DNA from: Saitoella complicata NRRL Y-17804
Taxonomy: Eukaryota > Ascomycota > Saitoellomycetes > Saitoellales > Saitoellaceae
Assembly: GCF_001661265.1 (NCBI RefSeq)
Contig: NW_017566992.1
Span: 878,295 to 942,294, forward strand
Length of the DNA: 64,000 nt
Reading direction: 5' to 3'
Positions 23,094 to 33,556 of the stretch are shown here, piece by piece. Position 1 is the stretch's first letter. Each line of letters starts with the position of its first letter. Made by a program: the position numbers and the translations under genes. The notes below the pieces were generated by a model. It had not been told where the DNA came from. It saw only the letters and a list, made by a program, of their open reading frames with translations, and did no database searches.

Positions 23094-26000
23094 TTATGAC
23101 TGATTACAGATTTCTGTCAAGTGTACCATGTACAATGCTATCATAAATAGATGGGTCGATTAGCAGTCTAGTAGCCCTATCCCATCCCAACGTATGTTTC
23201 TGAACAATTCACGCTGGTTTACTAGGTACACCGCCACTCCAGAGCGTCTCAGGTCAAGGACAACAACGGACTGTTGTACGATATACCTGCACTGGACATA
23301 AGACGCCGCAGCTGTGGCCAGAGTACTAGCCGAAAGAGATACTGCTTACAAGCCTCCAAGCAAGCATGGACCTTGACCAAACCCTACGCACCCAACGCTC
23401 GTGGTAATTGCTCGAAAGTAGCAGCGCCATGCGGTGGTCGACCATATACGTACGCGTACGCGTCGTCATCTTCAGCGTTGTGGACGAAACAAACAAACTC
23501 CATTCAATCCCCAGGTGGTGCATTCACTTTTCAATATGCTCTTTGCGGGGTGACCAGACTTGCGCTTGGGCTGCCCTCACCGAGTCTGGCCATGGAAAGT
23601 TCTTCTTCCCTATCAACGCAGAATTGCGCCATCTTCTGTTCATTCCACTGCGTCCTCATTCGTTAAACACCGACGAAACAGCACCATCAATGCTGTAAGA
23701 GGTCGCTCGCTTCCAAGCCTGACTTCCAAAGGCGCTCTGTGCGTATCAAGAGGTAACGTTGCGTGTGCGTAATGAGAATCTACTCTACGAGTGTATGCTG
23801 ACAGTTCAACTCGTGCATTGTTCGTGCACCTTCCCCACGCTGTCTGACAGCCGCTGCAGCGTCCGAAACTATCGGGTATTGAGGATCCCTACCCTCGCAA
23901 CGGTTTCTCATTGCATCTATGCCGACTCACCGTACCCAATTGTACACGCGTCCACTCGTCCCACTCTCTTAACTCCTACAACAGATCCACGTCATCCGAA
24001 GCTCATCTACACATCTGTGACTCCAAAACGTCCGCACAACTCCCAATCGTGCGTAAAGTCCCTTCGTAAGATGTAAAAAGATATAACATGAGTGATCTTT
24101 AGAGGAGCGCTCAACTCACGAGCACCCGGTTGGTAAGGTCTAAGTTTGTCATTTACATGATCGCTATTCTGTAATTTACCTGCTATCTGGTCTTGGTTTA
24201 CAGACTGAACGATATTTTGGGTATATTCTAAGGTATTTTGCTGCAACTCTAGTTTGATAATAATCCTGAATTTCATTCTGTGATTGTAATCCTTGACATT
24301 ATTGCTAGACTTAATCCATGATCTTGTCTGGGATTGTGATCCATGTTTTTTCAGAGATCTCTGCTTGGATTGTGTTCCATGACAAACAGCATGATATGTG
24401 ACTATTCCCAGTCAAATCCTCGAATTTCTCCATGATTCTGCACTTGCGCACATCCATTCGGGTTTAATGCATGATTTCCCAAGTCACAGGGTGGAGTGTA
24501 TTCTGTGCGTTCATCCAATTTACAAACCGGCTGGCGTGGTGCCAAGGACCATACCAATCCCTCATTGTGCACGTGGACTACGCGTGGAATTTTCGTGAGT
24601 TCAAATTCACGATGTTGACCAGCGCAGGGTACTACCAATTCTATTCTGAGCGGTTGAGATTCCGACGTGGATTATGCACACTTCATCTTGGATAAATATT
24701 CTGGCAGAAATCTAATAAACCTTTTTCACCTGGTAATGTCGCTCTTTGGTCTGATATGGATGTGAATGTCCCCGCACACTCTTCCGCATTTTCCCAAGAT
24801 TTCCTGTTGGATTGAGCCTAAACTCATTGTGCATCATTCAGAATCAGATCATGGATTATGAGGACTTAAATCGTGGTTTGCGTCCTGTTATCAAGAACAC
24901 GATTATGGTTTTTCCACGACTGAAAAAGATCGGATTAAATGAGGTTTTGTAATCCATGATTTCCACGAACGCATTGCATGGTTGGTTGATATGTGTCGTT
25001 ATTGTCTTATAAGATTTCAAGTGTGACATAATGCAAGCTACTGTTTTATGCGTGAGGTATTGATGTCTCGTATTTTATGCTGTTGGGGCTTTTAATTGAA
25101 GTGATGTGCTTCGGGCAACCGAGGTCAGTTGACTGCTGTGACATAACGATCCATGATGATGTCGAGGATTGCTCGGCGAAGTGAATCGGTCCTGCGCCAT
25201 TCGGGCCAAATACCAGACGCCTTCCCGTAAATTGTCTAAAACTTTGCTTAGCAATCTCGAAGATTATCCCAAACGTTGGCGCGGATCATAGCGAATCAGA
25301 TTATGGATTACGCCCAACACAGTTATGTGTTATGCTGTAACGAAGCATGGATTATAATCTGAACAATGCAGTGGATCTTGCGGAATCTTGTCCTGGCTTA
25401 TGCACAACAGTAACATGAATTGTAAGAAAGTGAATCATGAATCATGAGAAACAGTATCAAGGATAACCATGGTTTTATACGGACGCGGGATCAAATTGTG
25501 CTTTGATCATGGATTATATATACAAGGAAAAATATTCATGAGACGAAAACGTGACATGGATTTATCATTGGGTTTGCCAGATTGAATCATGGAATAGGGG
25601 CAGTCAGATCTTGTGAAGAAATGATCTGATTAAGTTTACTTGCCTGTCGTCATAGAAACCGCGTGAGATTAGACCTAAACGCGCATTGTTCTTCTGACTG
25701 ATCATCAAAGTCAGATGTTTGAAAAGTATGACATCATATATCACATCATATGTGTTGAGCATGTCTATACAAAGCAGGAAGCCTAGGTGAAATAGATGAA
25801 ATAGGTTGTGTATAGCAAGCATTCAAATCTTTAAGACATGTACAAATTATGTTTGCAGCTTTCTCAAGTTATTTACTTCGACTTTTTTTTGGCAGTGATC
25901 CATGATTGTATCTGGGATTGTAATCCATGACATGACCATTGGGCTTATCAATAATCCTGTCTAGGATTTCTGCCAGGATAGTCACCCACGATGAAGTAAG

Positions 26001-27346
26001 TGTTCCATGTGTAATCCCAGACGAATCCACGATTCTGACGTGAATTGCGCACTTGCCTAATGGAATTCGGCTTTAATCCATGATTTTTGACCATGAATGG
26101 AGCGCGTGGGCCTGCGCTCATGCAGCTTCATGAAAATGTGAATAATGCCTGATTTTACGAAACGAAGTTGCGGAAAAACCCGGTTCTATCTGCACTTCTT
26201 TGCCAGAAATTTCCTGAACAGAAACACGAAAGCGTACATTTTGTGGTGACTGGTGTTCTCAAGTACCGGGCTTCATCCCAGATTACACTATCATCGCGAA
26301 AATCATAGATTACAAATTTGAGGTTAACCCACCGGGCTTAATCCTTAATAAGGATTGGGTTTGATCCTTGACGAGATCCGGCACAATCCTTGAAAACTTC
26401 GGGCGTAATCCATGATTGATCTCGCTTTATTCCTGAGAGATCAGACTCAATGCCAATTGTTGTTCAGCATAATCCGTGTCATTTGTTATTTTACTGGCTG
26501 ATTTTGCCGGTCGTGAAATTCTCACGCCTGTTATGGGAATATAATTGTAGCTGGCATGCTACCAGAAAGATGTAAGAATCATCCTGGATACTAGCATCTC
26601 CCTGACTCTTTCAGGCATTTATAATACAAGACGACAACGGACTGGGCGGGCTCGTGTCAAGCACGATCGAAATTCTAGGGCTGCCAGTCTCTCTACGAGG
26701 TGAATGCTCGCAGAAATTTCACGTGCAGCTGCACAAACTTAAGGTTGGGGCAGCGCTTGCTGCTTCACGCGGCATTCATGACCATACGTACCGTATACTG
26801 CAACTGAGTAGTAGAAGCTTTACTTCAGCATCATTCCAGCTCCTGAGAAATGTATTCAAGTTGAAGCTATGTCATCCTCAACAAGCATCTATCAACTGCA
26901 TACGCAGAGCCCCGTTGACGACGGTGGCCACCAGTGAGACCTTACTCGCCCAAGTTACGCGACAGAGGTCACCACAATGCGCGAACCATAAGTAGGGAGA
27001 TACACAACCTGGACACTCCCTCCTCTATGGCCAGGCTCACTATAGAAAGCAAAGCGATGACAAGAGCATCGAAGCAGCCGTCCGGTCTCGAATTTTATTG
27101 TAATCAAAGGTCAAGGGCATAATTTCCTCGTCGCGCTCCTGGTGGACCCTTGAGCTTGGCATGTCTCCGTCCTGCATGCCAACCTTATTCGGGCGGGCCT
27201 ACGAGCATGTGCTCTCTAAACCACCAAGGAGACACATAACACCGCTCGATACGTATGCTTCTTACCAGGGTTGGAGATTACCGTTCATGATCCATCGCTT
27301 CGTTAACGGCGAGTTGCGCTTCACTGTCGTCGATGTTGCTCGCACC

Positions 27347-28864
27347 ATGGCGGGCAAGCATCTACGCGCTGCCTTCGTCCTCACATTCGTCCTTGTTATT
27401 ACCTTGTACTACACAGCGGCACACAGCAACAGTGAGCGGATTGCGGCAATTGGATCAAGAATAGGGTCGAAAATTGGCAATACCATTGATGAAGCGATCT
27501 ACGCGATCGAACCTGCTGCGCGTCCGAAGCCGCCTTACGTCCCAGAAGGGTCAGATCCGCCAGAGGGATTTTTCGCTCTTGCATCAGATCTCCAGGCGGC
27601 AAACAGAACCGATTTCAGGGTCGCAATCGTGACCATGTTGGAAGGATTCACAGCACCAGAAAAGCCTTTGAGATTAGCGAAATGCCGACATGATACGCCC
27701 TCCAGATACGCGGCACTGACGAACCAGAAGGATAAGCGGTATTTCTTGGCCATGAATGCATACAACAACGAGGAAGTTCTGCCCACTGTCATGGCGGAGA
27801 TGGGTGATGTCATTAGTTTGTTGGTAGCTGCGGGTGCTACAATCTTCGTTTCTATTGTTGAGAATGGCTCAGATGACCAAACCCCTGAAATGCTACGTGC
27901 TTTTGCCAAGACCCTCAAGGACTGGGGAATATCGAACAAAATTGTGACAAGGCCAGAGAAGACTGATTGGAACGGGCGCAACCGGATCGATATGTTGGTG
28001 GACTACCGTAACGAGGCGCTGGCTCCGTTATATGAATCCGACAAGAAGTACGATCGTGTGATATTCTACAACGATATCTATCACTGTTCCAGTGATATTC
28101 TGGAGCTTTTGCTTCAGTTTGAAGTCCAAGGTGCAGACATGGTTTGCCCCGTCGATTGGGTTAACCTTGGCTATCCCTATCCAGCTCTGTACGATGCCTG
28201 GGTGTTGCATACCATGACCGGCGAGCTTGCGTATCGCCCGAGAGAACCGAAGTTTGATACATACGATCCAGAGACGTTCTTCTCGGATGAAACTTTATCA
28301 CGGTTTCGTTGGTTGGATCGAAGACCAGTGCAGGTCATGTCGTGCTGGAACGGCGTGACAGTCATGTCCGCGAAACCGTTCCAGATGGACGAAAAGAATG
28401 TACGGTTCAGGTCCGGTAATTCAGACGTAGGCGAGTGCAAAGCCAGCGAATGCGAGTTGATTTGTCGAGATTTCTGGAAGTCGGGACATGGAAGGATAGC
28501 CGTGGTACCTCGCGTAGCTGTTTCTTATGAGCTCCAGACCTACGAGCTGCTCAAAGGTGTACACGAGGAATCTGATCCGTACATTTACGAGCTTGACAGC
28601 AGCATTGCGGACGAAGGATTCAAAAGGTCTAGATTCTCGGGCTGGTTCGAGCGGACGGGCGCGTTGCCGGAAAACATGCGGAACGGCGATCTCTGGAAGC
28701 CTGAACGCTGGTGGAAGGCACCATACCCGGAACCAATCAACGAGAAGCTTACATGGCGCAGCAAACCTCCAGAGCAAGTGTGGTGTTTACCGGCGCAAGG
28801 ATTGGGAGCTCACGATATGTGGCTTGAAAGTTATTACGAGTTACCGGACTGGAGCATTGCTTGA
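27347..28864 (+). CDS. GT69-family mannosyltransferase (CAP59/CMT1-like)
   Basis: Single exon. The frame is open from an ATG at 27161, but the ATG at 27347 (context CACCATGG) begins directly before a type II signal anchor (RAAFVLTFVLVITLYYTAA), so a 505-aa Golgi membrane protein is preferred. The lumenal part resembles the family of cryptococcal CAP59 and alpha-1,3-mannosyltransferase CMT1: FLAMNAYNNEEVLP, TIFVSIVENGSDDQTPEML, RIDMLVDYRNEALAPL, VIFYNDIYHCSSDILELL and ADMVCPVDW, with acidic motifs likely to bind the metal-nucleotide sugar. CAP59 is needed for capsule export in Cryptococcus; ascomycete homologues are widespread and mostly unstudied, so the acceptor here is unknown, probably a cell surface glycan. 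It stands at the edge of the gene desert and converges with AFG2, with about 100 bp between the stops. Confidence 0.87.
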   Translation: MAGKHLRAAFVLTFVLVITLYYTAAHSNSERIAAIGSRIGSKIGNTIDEAIYAIEPAARPKPPYVPEGSDPPEGFFALASDLQAANRTDFRVAIVTMLEGFTAPEKPLRLAKCRHDTPSRYAALTNQKDKRYFLAMNAYNNEEVLPTVMAEMGDVISLLVAAGATIFVSIVENGSDDQTPEMLRAFAKTLKDWGISNKIVTRPEKTDWNGRNRIDMLVDYRNEALAPLYESDKKYDRVIFYNDIYHCSSDILELLLQFEVQGADMVCPVDWVNLGYPYPALYDAWVLHTMTGELAYRPREPKFDTYDPETFFSDETLSRFRWLDRRPVQVMSCWNGVTVMSAKPFQMDEKNVRFRSGNSDVGECKASECELICRDFWKSGHGRIAVVPRVAVSYELQTYELLKGVHEESDPYIYELDSSIADEGFKRSRFSGWFERTGALPENMRNGDLWKPERWWKAPYPEPINEKLTWRSKPPEQVWCLPAQGLGAHDMWLESYYELPDWSIA

Positions 28865-28965
28865 AAAGTATTAGAGGGTCAAGGACTATGATTAATTTGT
28901 GCAAATCTATCTTTCTAGCAGCTGGCTTCTGTCATGCGGGTATCTTCGATGCTTCGAATGCATAA

Positions 28966-31395
28966 TCATATCTCTAAACTAGCACCGGTAGTGATACCAT
29001 TTCGAAAATCCTCATAGGGCTTCAGTACCTCCGGCGTGATCCTCTTCACTAAGCTTCTGACAGCGCCATCAAAATGCCTCTTCTCGACTCTCTCCGCGTC
29101 AATGTTATCCTCCATAGCCTTCAAACCAGCTCTCTGGCACAAGGCCGCGATTTCCGCACCAGAGCAGCCGTCTGTGGCGTCTGCCAGCTCTTCGATGGAG
29201 ATGTCGCCAGCGACCGACATCTTTGAAATTTGGATTTGCAAGATTTGCTTACGCGCATCCAGATCTGGCGGTGCAACGTAGATGATACGATCCAGACGAC
29301 CCGGCCTCATAAGCGCAGCATCGATGACGTCTGGTCGGTTAGTAGCGGCAAGGATAGTAACATTGACCAATGCTTCAATACCATCCAGTTCGTTGAGTAG
29401 AGCAGCCAGCACTCGGTCACTCGAGCCTTCGCTGCCGCCTCGACTCGAAGCGATAGCATCGATTTCGTCAAAGAAGATAATACTGGGACTAGCAGCCCTA
29501 GCCTTCCGGAATACCTCTCTGATTGCACGCTCAGATTCACCGACGTATTTGTTGAAAATCTCCGGACCCTTCACGGCCATAAAGTTAAGTCCAGCCTCCG
29601 TAGCTAAGGCTTTAGCTGTAAGTGTCTTCGAACATCCAGGGGGACCGTACAAAAGCACGCCCTTAGGAGCCGTCACACCCAAACGTTTGAAAGTATCTGG
29701 ATGAGTGAGTGGCCATTCCACCGCTTCTCTCAACTTCTGCTTCACGTACTCTTGACCGCCGATATCGGACCAACGTACTTTGGGTGGTTCCAGGAAGATC
29801 TCCCTCATAGCGCTTGCTCTGACTGTCGTCAAAGCGGATTCAAGGTCGTCTCTGCGGATCCTCATTTGATCTTGCCCAATGCCTTCCGATAATCCACGTT
29901 TGATCGCTCTCATTGCGGCGTCTCTTGTCAAAGCAGCGAGGTCTGCACCGACGTATCCATGTGTGCGGGAAGCCAGGTTTTCGATATCATCAATCTGTAG
30001 TTCATGCGGCATACCACTTATTTGCAGATGGAGGATTTCTAATCGTGCATTGGCATCCGGAATGCCCACTTCAAGCTCTTTGTCAAAACGCCCGGGTCTC
30101 CTCAGAGCTTCGTCAATGGCATTGGGCCTATTCGTAGCTGCAACGACAACAACCCTTCCACTAGTCTCCATGCCGTCCATGAGCGTCAGAAGCGTAGCAA
30201 CAACTCTACCCTCAGCTTCGCCACTCTCACCGCCTTGTCGTTTAGGTGCGAGGGCGTCGACTTCATCAATAAAGATGATGCTTGGCTGTTTCTGATTGGC
30301 TTCCTCGAAGATATCCCGTAATCGTTGCTCTGACTCTCCCAGATACTTGCTCGTGATACTAGGTCCAGAGATGCGGATGATATGAGCCTTTGTTTCATTA
30401 GCGACGGCTCTCAGAAGCATGGTTTTTCCGGTTCCAGGAGGGCCGTACAGGAGGACACCTCTGGGCGGCCGCATGGCGAAACGGGTGAAGATCTCCGGCT
30501 GTAAAAGAGGCAGGTGAACCATGTCTTTGAGTACCTCAATCTGCTTTCCTAAACCACCGATGCTGGCATACGTCACGTCTGGTACCTCTCTCGCCGGTCC
30601 GACAGGCTCAAGATCAGCCTCAGCTGATTCATGTGAAACGACGTTAACGGAGGTAGCACGCGTTATCAGGAAAACGTGCGGCCCGGCGGGCGTCAGGTCC
30701 TCATCATCCAAATCAAGTGCCGACATGTTGACGGATATATCCGCCTGCGACATGTTCATGCTCATGTCTCCGGGCTCAGCAGCAACTATCGAGTCAACAA
30801 TGAACGATCTCGTGACGCCGCGATAGATGCATTCGATGCTCATCCCTGACGTGACATGCTTCAGGTCAATGAGGGCTTCAGTCAGGTATAGATGAAGTGC
30901 TTCATCTGCAGAATGGTCGACGTCCGGGGTAGTCTCATCCAAGAGCACCTCGGATGCCTCGAAGATGTCATCCGTGAACTTCCGTACAGTCACGGCATCG
31001 CCTACAGATAGCCCTCCACATGCTCTGAGGACTGCCGGTACGTAGACCAAACTCGGCTCTGAATAAGCATTCCCAGTCCAAGCCGTCCCAACAGCAGCAC
31101 GTCCGGTATCATCTCCTTCCTGCCGAACAATCACTAGATCACCCGCACCCACGCCCAGACCTTTCATAACGCTCGGGCATATGCCGATCCTTTGTACGGT
31201 TCGCGAATTGGTTGAGGAAGTTTGCGCGGGACGGACGATGAACTTCTCCGGCAGGGGTTCTCTTGGGATCTCCAGAGGGATATGCGTAGTCGTTCCCACC
31301 AGTTTCGGCACTGTCGGCCGCTTTTTCTTCAGTCTCGTCGCGTTTGAGGCACCGAGCCCTACGGGCCCGGATGATGAACCCTTCGGAGGAGGCAT
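28966..31395 (-). CDS. AFG2: AAA ATPase Afg2/Drg1, 60S ribosome maturation factor
   Basis: Single exon, 809 aa (yeast protein 780). Type II AAA ATPase that strips shuttling factors such as Rlp24 from pre-60S particles in the cytoplasm. The N domain (about 50-270) precedes two ATPase modules. D1: Walker A GPPGTGKT at about 318-325, Walker B IIFIDEVDALAPKR, Arg fingers in NRPNAIDEALRRPGRFD. D2: Walker A GPPGCSKT at about 584-591, Walker B IIFFDEIDAIASSRGG, NRPDVIDAALMRPGRLD. The Cys-Ser in the second P-loop is typical of Afg2/SPATA5 and separates it from Cdc48. The C terminus VLKPYEDFRNG matches the family. The start ATG at 31395 gives the Pro/Ser-rich head common in fungal homologues. Confidence 0.96.
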   Translation of the reverse strand: MPPPKGSSSGPVGLGASNATRLKKKRPTVPKLVGTTTHIPLEIPREPLPEKFIVRPAQTSSTNSRTVQRIGICPSVMKGLGVGAGDLVIVRQEGDDTGRAAVGTAWTGNAYSEPSLVYVPAVLRACGGLSVGDAVTVRKFTDDIFEASEVLLDETTPDVDHSADEALHLYLTEALIDLKHVTSGMSIECIYRGVTRSFIVDSIVAAEPGDMSMNMSQADISVNMSALDLDDEDLTPAGPHVFLITRATSVNVVSHESAEADLEPVGPAREVPDVTYASIGGLGKQIEVLKDMVHLPLLQPEIFTRFAMRPPRGVLLYGPPGTGKTMLLRAVANETKAHIIRISGPSITSKYLGESEQRLRDIFEEANQKQPSIIFIDEVDALAPKRQGGESGEAEGRVVATLLTLMDGMETSGRVVVVAATNRPNAIDEALRRPGRFDKELEVGIPDANARLEILHLQISGMPHELQIDDIENLASRTHGYVGADLAALTRDAAMRAIKRGLSEGIGQDQMRIRRDDLESALTTVRASAMREIFLEPPKVRWSDIGGQEYVKQKLREAVEWPLTHPDTFKRLGVTAPKGVLLYGPPGCSKTLTAKALATEAGLNFMAVKGPEIFNKYVGESERAIREVFRKARAASPSIIFFDEIDAIASSRGGSEGSSDRVLAALLNELDGIEALVNVTILAATNRPDVIDAALMRPGRLDRIIYVAPPDLDARKQILQIQISKMSVAGDISIEELADATDGCSGAEIAALCQRAGLKAMEDNIDAERVEKRHFDGAVRSLVKRITPEVLKPYEDFRNGITTGASLEI

Positions 31396-31683
31396 CGGTA
31401 CGTGTTACGTATTTCTGGATTTCTGGATTTACCCCTGTAACGTCGTCTACCGACAAAATTCAGTCGCCCTGGTCACTGCAGGGGATGTGGGCCGCGATTA
31501 CGAGGAGTCGTGAGCGGAAGATACTGTGAAGAAAGCCAACAGACGAACTGGCAAGATGTGTAACGATGCATAAACGGAATTATGATTTTCGTCACAGAAT
31601 ATCTCTTCAAAGTGAACTACCCAATAAGAATGCTCATGCTGTGTCTTATCCGTACAAACCCGTGCCCATACCTTCTCTAGTCA

Positions 31684-33060
31684 TTACTCATGCAACAGCC
31701 CCAACCTATCGTACACCGTACGAGCTCTGACGTAGGGGTCAAGGGCCCAGTACTGATGTTGCAGTTCAGCAGCTAAAGCTTCTCTCTCCTGTTTTGTGTC
31801 GACACCGGCAACCCACTTCTTCGTCGCCTCCTCAAATTTCGCTTCAATGACATTGCGCTCGGCAAGGAGCTTCTCCCTCGTTGTGCTGTCCGCAAGCTTG
31901 AAATTTTCGCCAGCAACAGGCTCAATGTAGGTGTATTCCCATTTCTGCGTGCCGCCAAGCTCCGTGTAAATATGGTTAGGGGAGATGAATTGTTCCAAGT
32001 CGGCTTGTGAATTTGTGAAATGGATTTTGGAGGCCACGACAGGGTCCAGCCAACCTTTGACGATCTTCCAGATGCCTTGTGCAACCCATGGCGCCTTATG
32101 AACGAGACACACTCCCAGGGATTCGGGGTAATGTGCCTCGAAACACTTGATGATGAACTTTAACGGCGTGTAATCCATGTTAGCCATTGAAAAACCATTA
32201 AGGTCCATGATGATTGTGGCAGTATCTGCGGGCTCCTTCAACATCAATCGCGTACTCTCCATCAAAAGAATGGTGAATCGCTCCATGGACTCTTCGTTTT
32301 GGTCCTTAGCGTGATGCAAGCGACTTCTAATCACACAGATAGGTCGGCCCTGCTTATCTGTACCATGAACGAATGCCTTACCCATACGTAACTGCTTGAT
32401 TGTACCGTCGTCAGCAGCCTTAGCGGCGCCCTCTTCTCCGGAGAAGACGAGTTCATCAACATCCATCTCCGTGGAACGCCAGTGAATTGTAGAAACAAGC
32501 ATGATCAAAGCATTCTGAACATCCCACTTCCTAGCCCGGAGAAATCGAAGCATGAGAGCATCAGGATGGTCCGCCTTGACTAACCCCCAAAAGGACTTCC
32601 GCAGCTCATCTGGTGTCTGGTTGGCAATAGCGTCTTGATAATCTTTGTTTTGATTAAACTTGTCGTCGGTGTTATCGGGATCGGTGGATTTGTTGGTCGA
32701 CTTGCGAGAGAGTAATCCAAACCGTCCACTCTTCTTCTTCTCAATGGATTTGGTATCAGTCGAGTCGGACGAGGAAGGTCCAGGGGTAGTCGTCAGACCG
32801 AAGACACGGGATGCCTCGGCCCATAGCTCCTTAAGCTTGGTTTCCTGCTCGGTGGTCAAGTTCCCTGGTCGACCTGGAAGCCGTTGAACTGTCGACATGG
32901 TGCGAATCGGAAATGGACGTGTGATAGATGATTCTTTGGGTGAGGCGACGTTGTTTTTGGAGGTGAATGCCGGAGTATATGCGTAATACGTCAGAGCTCC
33001 AACTGCGATTGTAGTCGTTGATGTCCAGAATACAAGTGCTCTGGTGTTTCTATGTAGCAT
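31684..33060 (-). CDS. Sec14-like CRAL-TRIO phospholipid transfer protein (Csr1-like)
   Basis: Single exon, 458 aa from the ATG at 33060. The CRAL-TRIO N-terminal helical part is at about 140-190 (ALMLRFLRARKWDVQNALIM) and the lipid-binding domain at about 210-390, with RPICVIRSRLHH, TATIIMDLNGFSMANMDYTPL, CFEAHYPESLGVCLVHKAPW and the gating region PVVASKIHFTN. By similarity it is closest to yeast Csr1/Sfh2, which binds squalene or phosphatidylinositol. Before the domain lies a Ser/Lys-rich segment (KSIEKKKSGRFGLLSRKS). Unusually, the first 30 residues hold a hydrophobic stretch (ALVFWTSTTTIAVGALTYYAY); a second ATG at 32898 (MSTVQRLPGRPGNLT) would give a soluble 404-aa form, so the N terminus is uncertain. 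Divergent from the Rog1-like gene. Confidence 0.88.
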   Translation of the reverse strand: MLHRNTRALVFWTSTTTIAVGALTYYAYTPAFTSKNNVASPKESSITRPFPIRTMSTVQRLPGRPGNLTTEQETKLKELWAEASRVFGLTTTPGPSSSDSTDTKSIEKKKSGRFGLLSRKSTNKSTDPDNTDDKFNQNKDYQDAIANQTPDELRKSFWGLVKADHPDALMLRFLRARKWDVQNALIMLVSTIHWRSTEMDVDELVFSGEEGAAKAADDGTIKQLRMGKAFVHGTDKQGRPICVIRSRLHHAKDQNEESMERFTILLMESTRLMLKEPADTATIIMDLNGFSMANMDYTPLKFIIKCFEAHYPESLGVCLVHKAPWVAQGIWKIVKGWLDPVVASKIHFTNSQADLEQFISPNHIYTELGGTQKWEYTYIEPVAGENFKLADSTTREKLLAERNVIEAKFEEATKKWVAGVDTKQEREALAAELQHQYWALDPYVRARTVYDRLGLLHE

Positions 33061-33556
33061 TCAACGTTGCGGGTCGCTGCCGCCTCTGCTGTTACCGGGC
33101 TGGCCTGTGCAGACTCTAGAGCTCGCGTATTTCCGGCCCCGGCGTACCACGTATGTAACGACGCGTTGCACGTGTGGGCACGACAAGATTCAACCAGCAT
33201 TCACGAGTACGTTATGACTGGAAAACGAGTGTTACGAGGGAGGACTACTACAGCTGTCTCCACCATCCATCATCCGTTTTCGATTCTGCCTCTCTGCTAA
33301 GCTTTTCGTTTATCGGAGCGGCCGAATATCCGGGGATGCCGACAAGGAAGCTTAAGGTGCAGCAACTGACGTCCCGCCGTCCAAAGGTCCAAAGAAACTG
33401 AAAAAAGGAGTCGGTCAACGTCAAGCTCGACATCGGACCATTGAACTCGGCGGTCACGGATCAGCAAGAACCTACTTGACAACCGTGAACAAAATCTGAT
33501 TTGCATGAGTGGCTTCATCCTTGTGTGTTGCAAAGCATATATTGCACCCCGACTTG
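33061..33556. other. divergent intergenic region, Sec14-like / Rog1-like
   Basis: Shared upstream region of 496 bp between two divergent lipid-related genes. The Rog1-like frame is open from 33509 but only from a GTG, so that part is taken as leader. Nothing else supportable seen. Confidence 0.4.

Larger units (their letters stand above)
21194..27346. repeat. AT-rich gene desert with decayed short repeats
   Basis: About 6 kb without a supportable gene. The sequence is AT-rich and contains a degenerate motif family around TAATCCATGA, often within GGATTGTAATCC-ATGAC. Perfect TAATCCATGA decamers occur on plus at 21948, 22460, 24312, 24950, 25921, 26074 and 26406 and on minus at 24849 and 25507, with many one-mismatch copies. 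In places the copies keep a tandem period: ATCC cores at about 24263, 24289, 24314, 24339 (25 bp) and 26341, 26364, 26386, 26408 (22-23 bp). A GC-richer island lies at about 23150-24070 and another at about 26620-27340. No transposase, reverse transcriptase or long terminal repeats were found. It may be an old minisatellite or a non-coding chromosomal element. Confidence 0.7.

Noticed and set aside
23274-24076. Several 60-130 aa frames in the GC-richer island
   Set aside because: No recognisable protein, no splice-supported model, and overlapping frames on both strands of similar length.
26654-27122. 113-aa and 62-aa frames before the GT69 gene
   Set aside because: Low-similarity composition, no domain and inside repeat-bearing DNA.
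21194-27150. LTR retrotransposon or DNA transposon
   Set aside because: No terminal repeats of useful length, no integrase, reverse transcriptase or transposase motif in any frame given.
33509-33556. Longer N terminus of the Rog1-like protein
   Set aside because: The frame opens with GTG, and the family similarity starts a few residues after the ATG at 33557.
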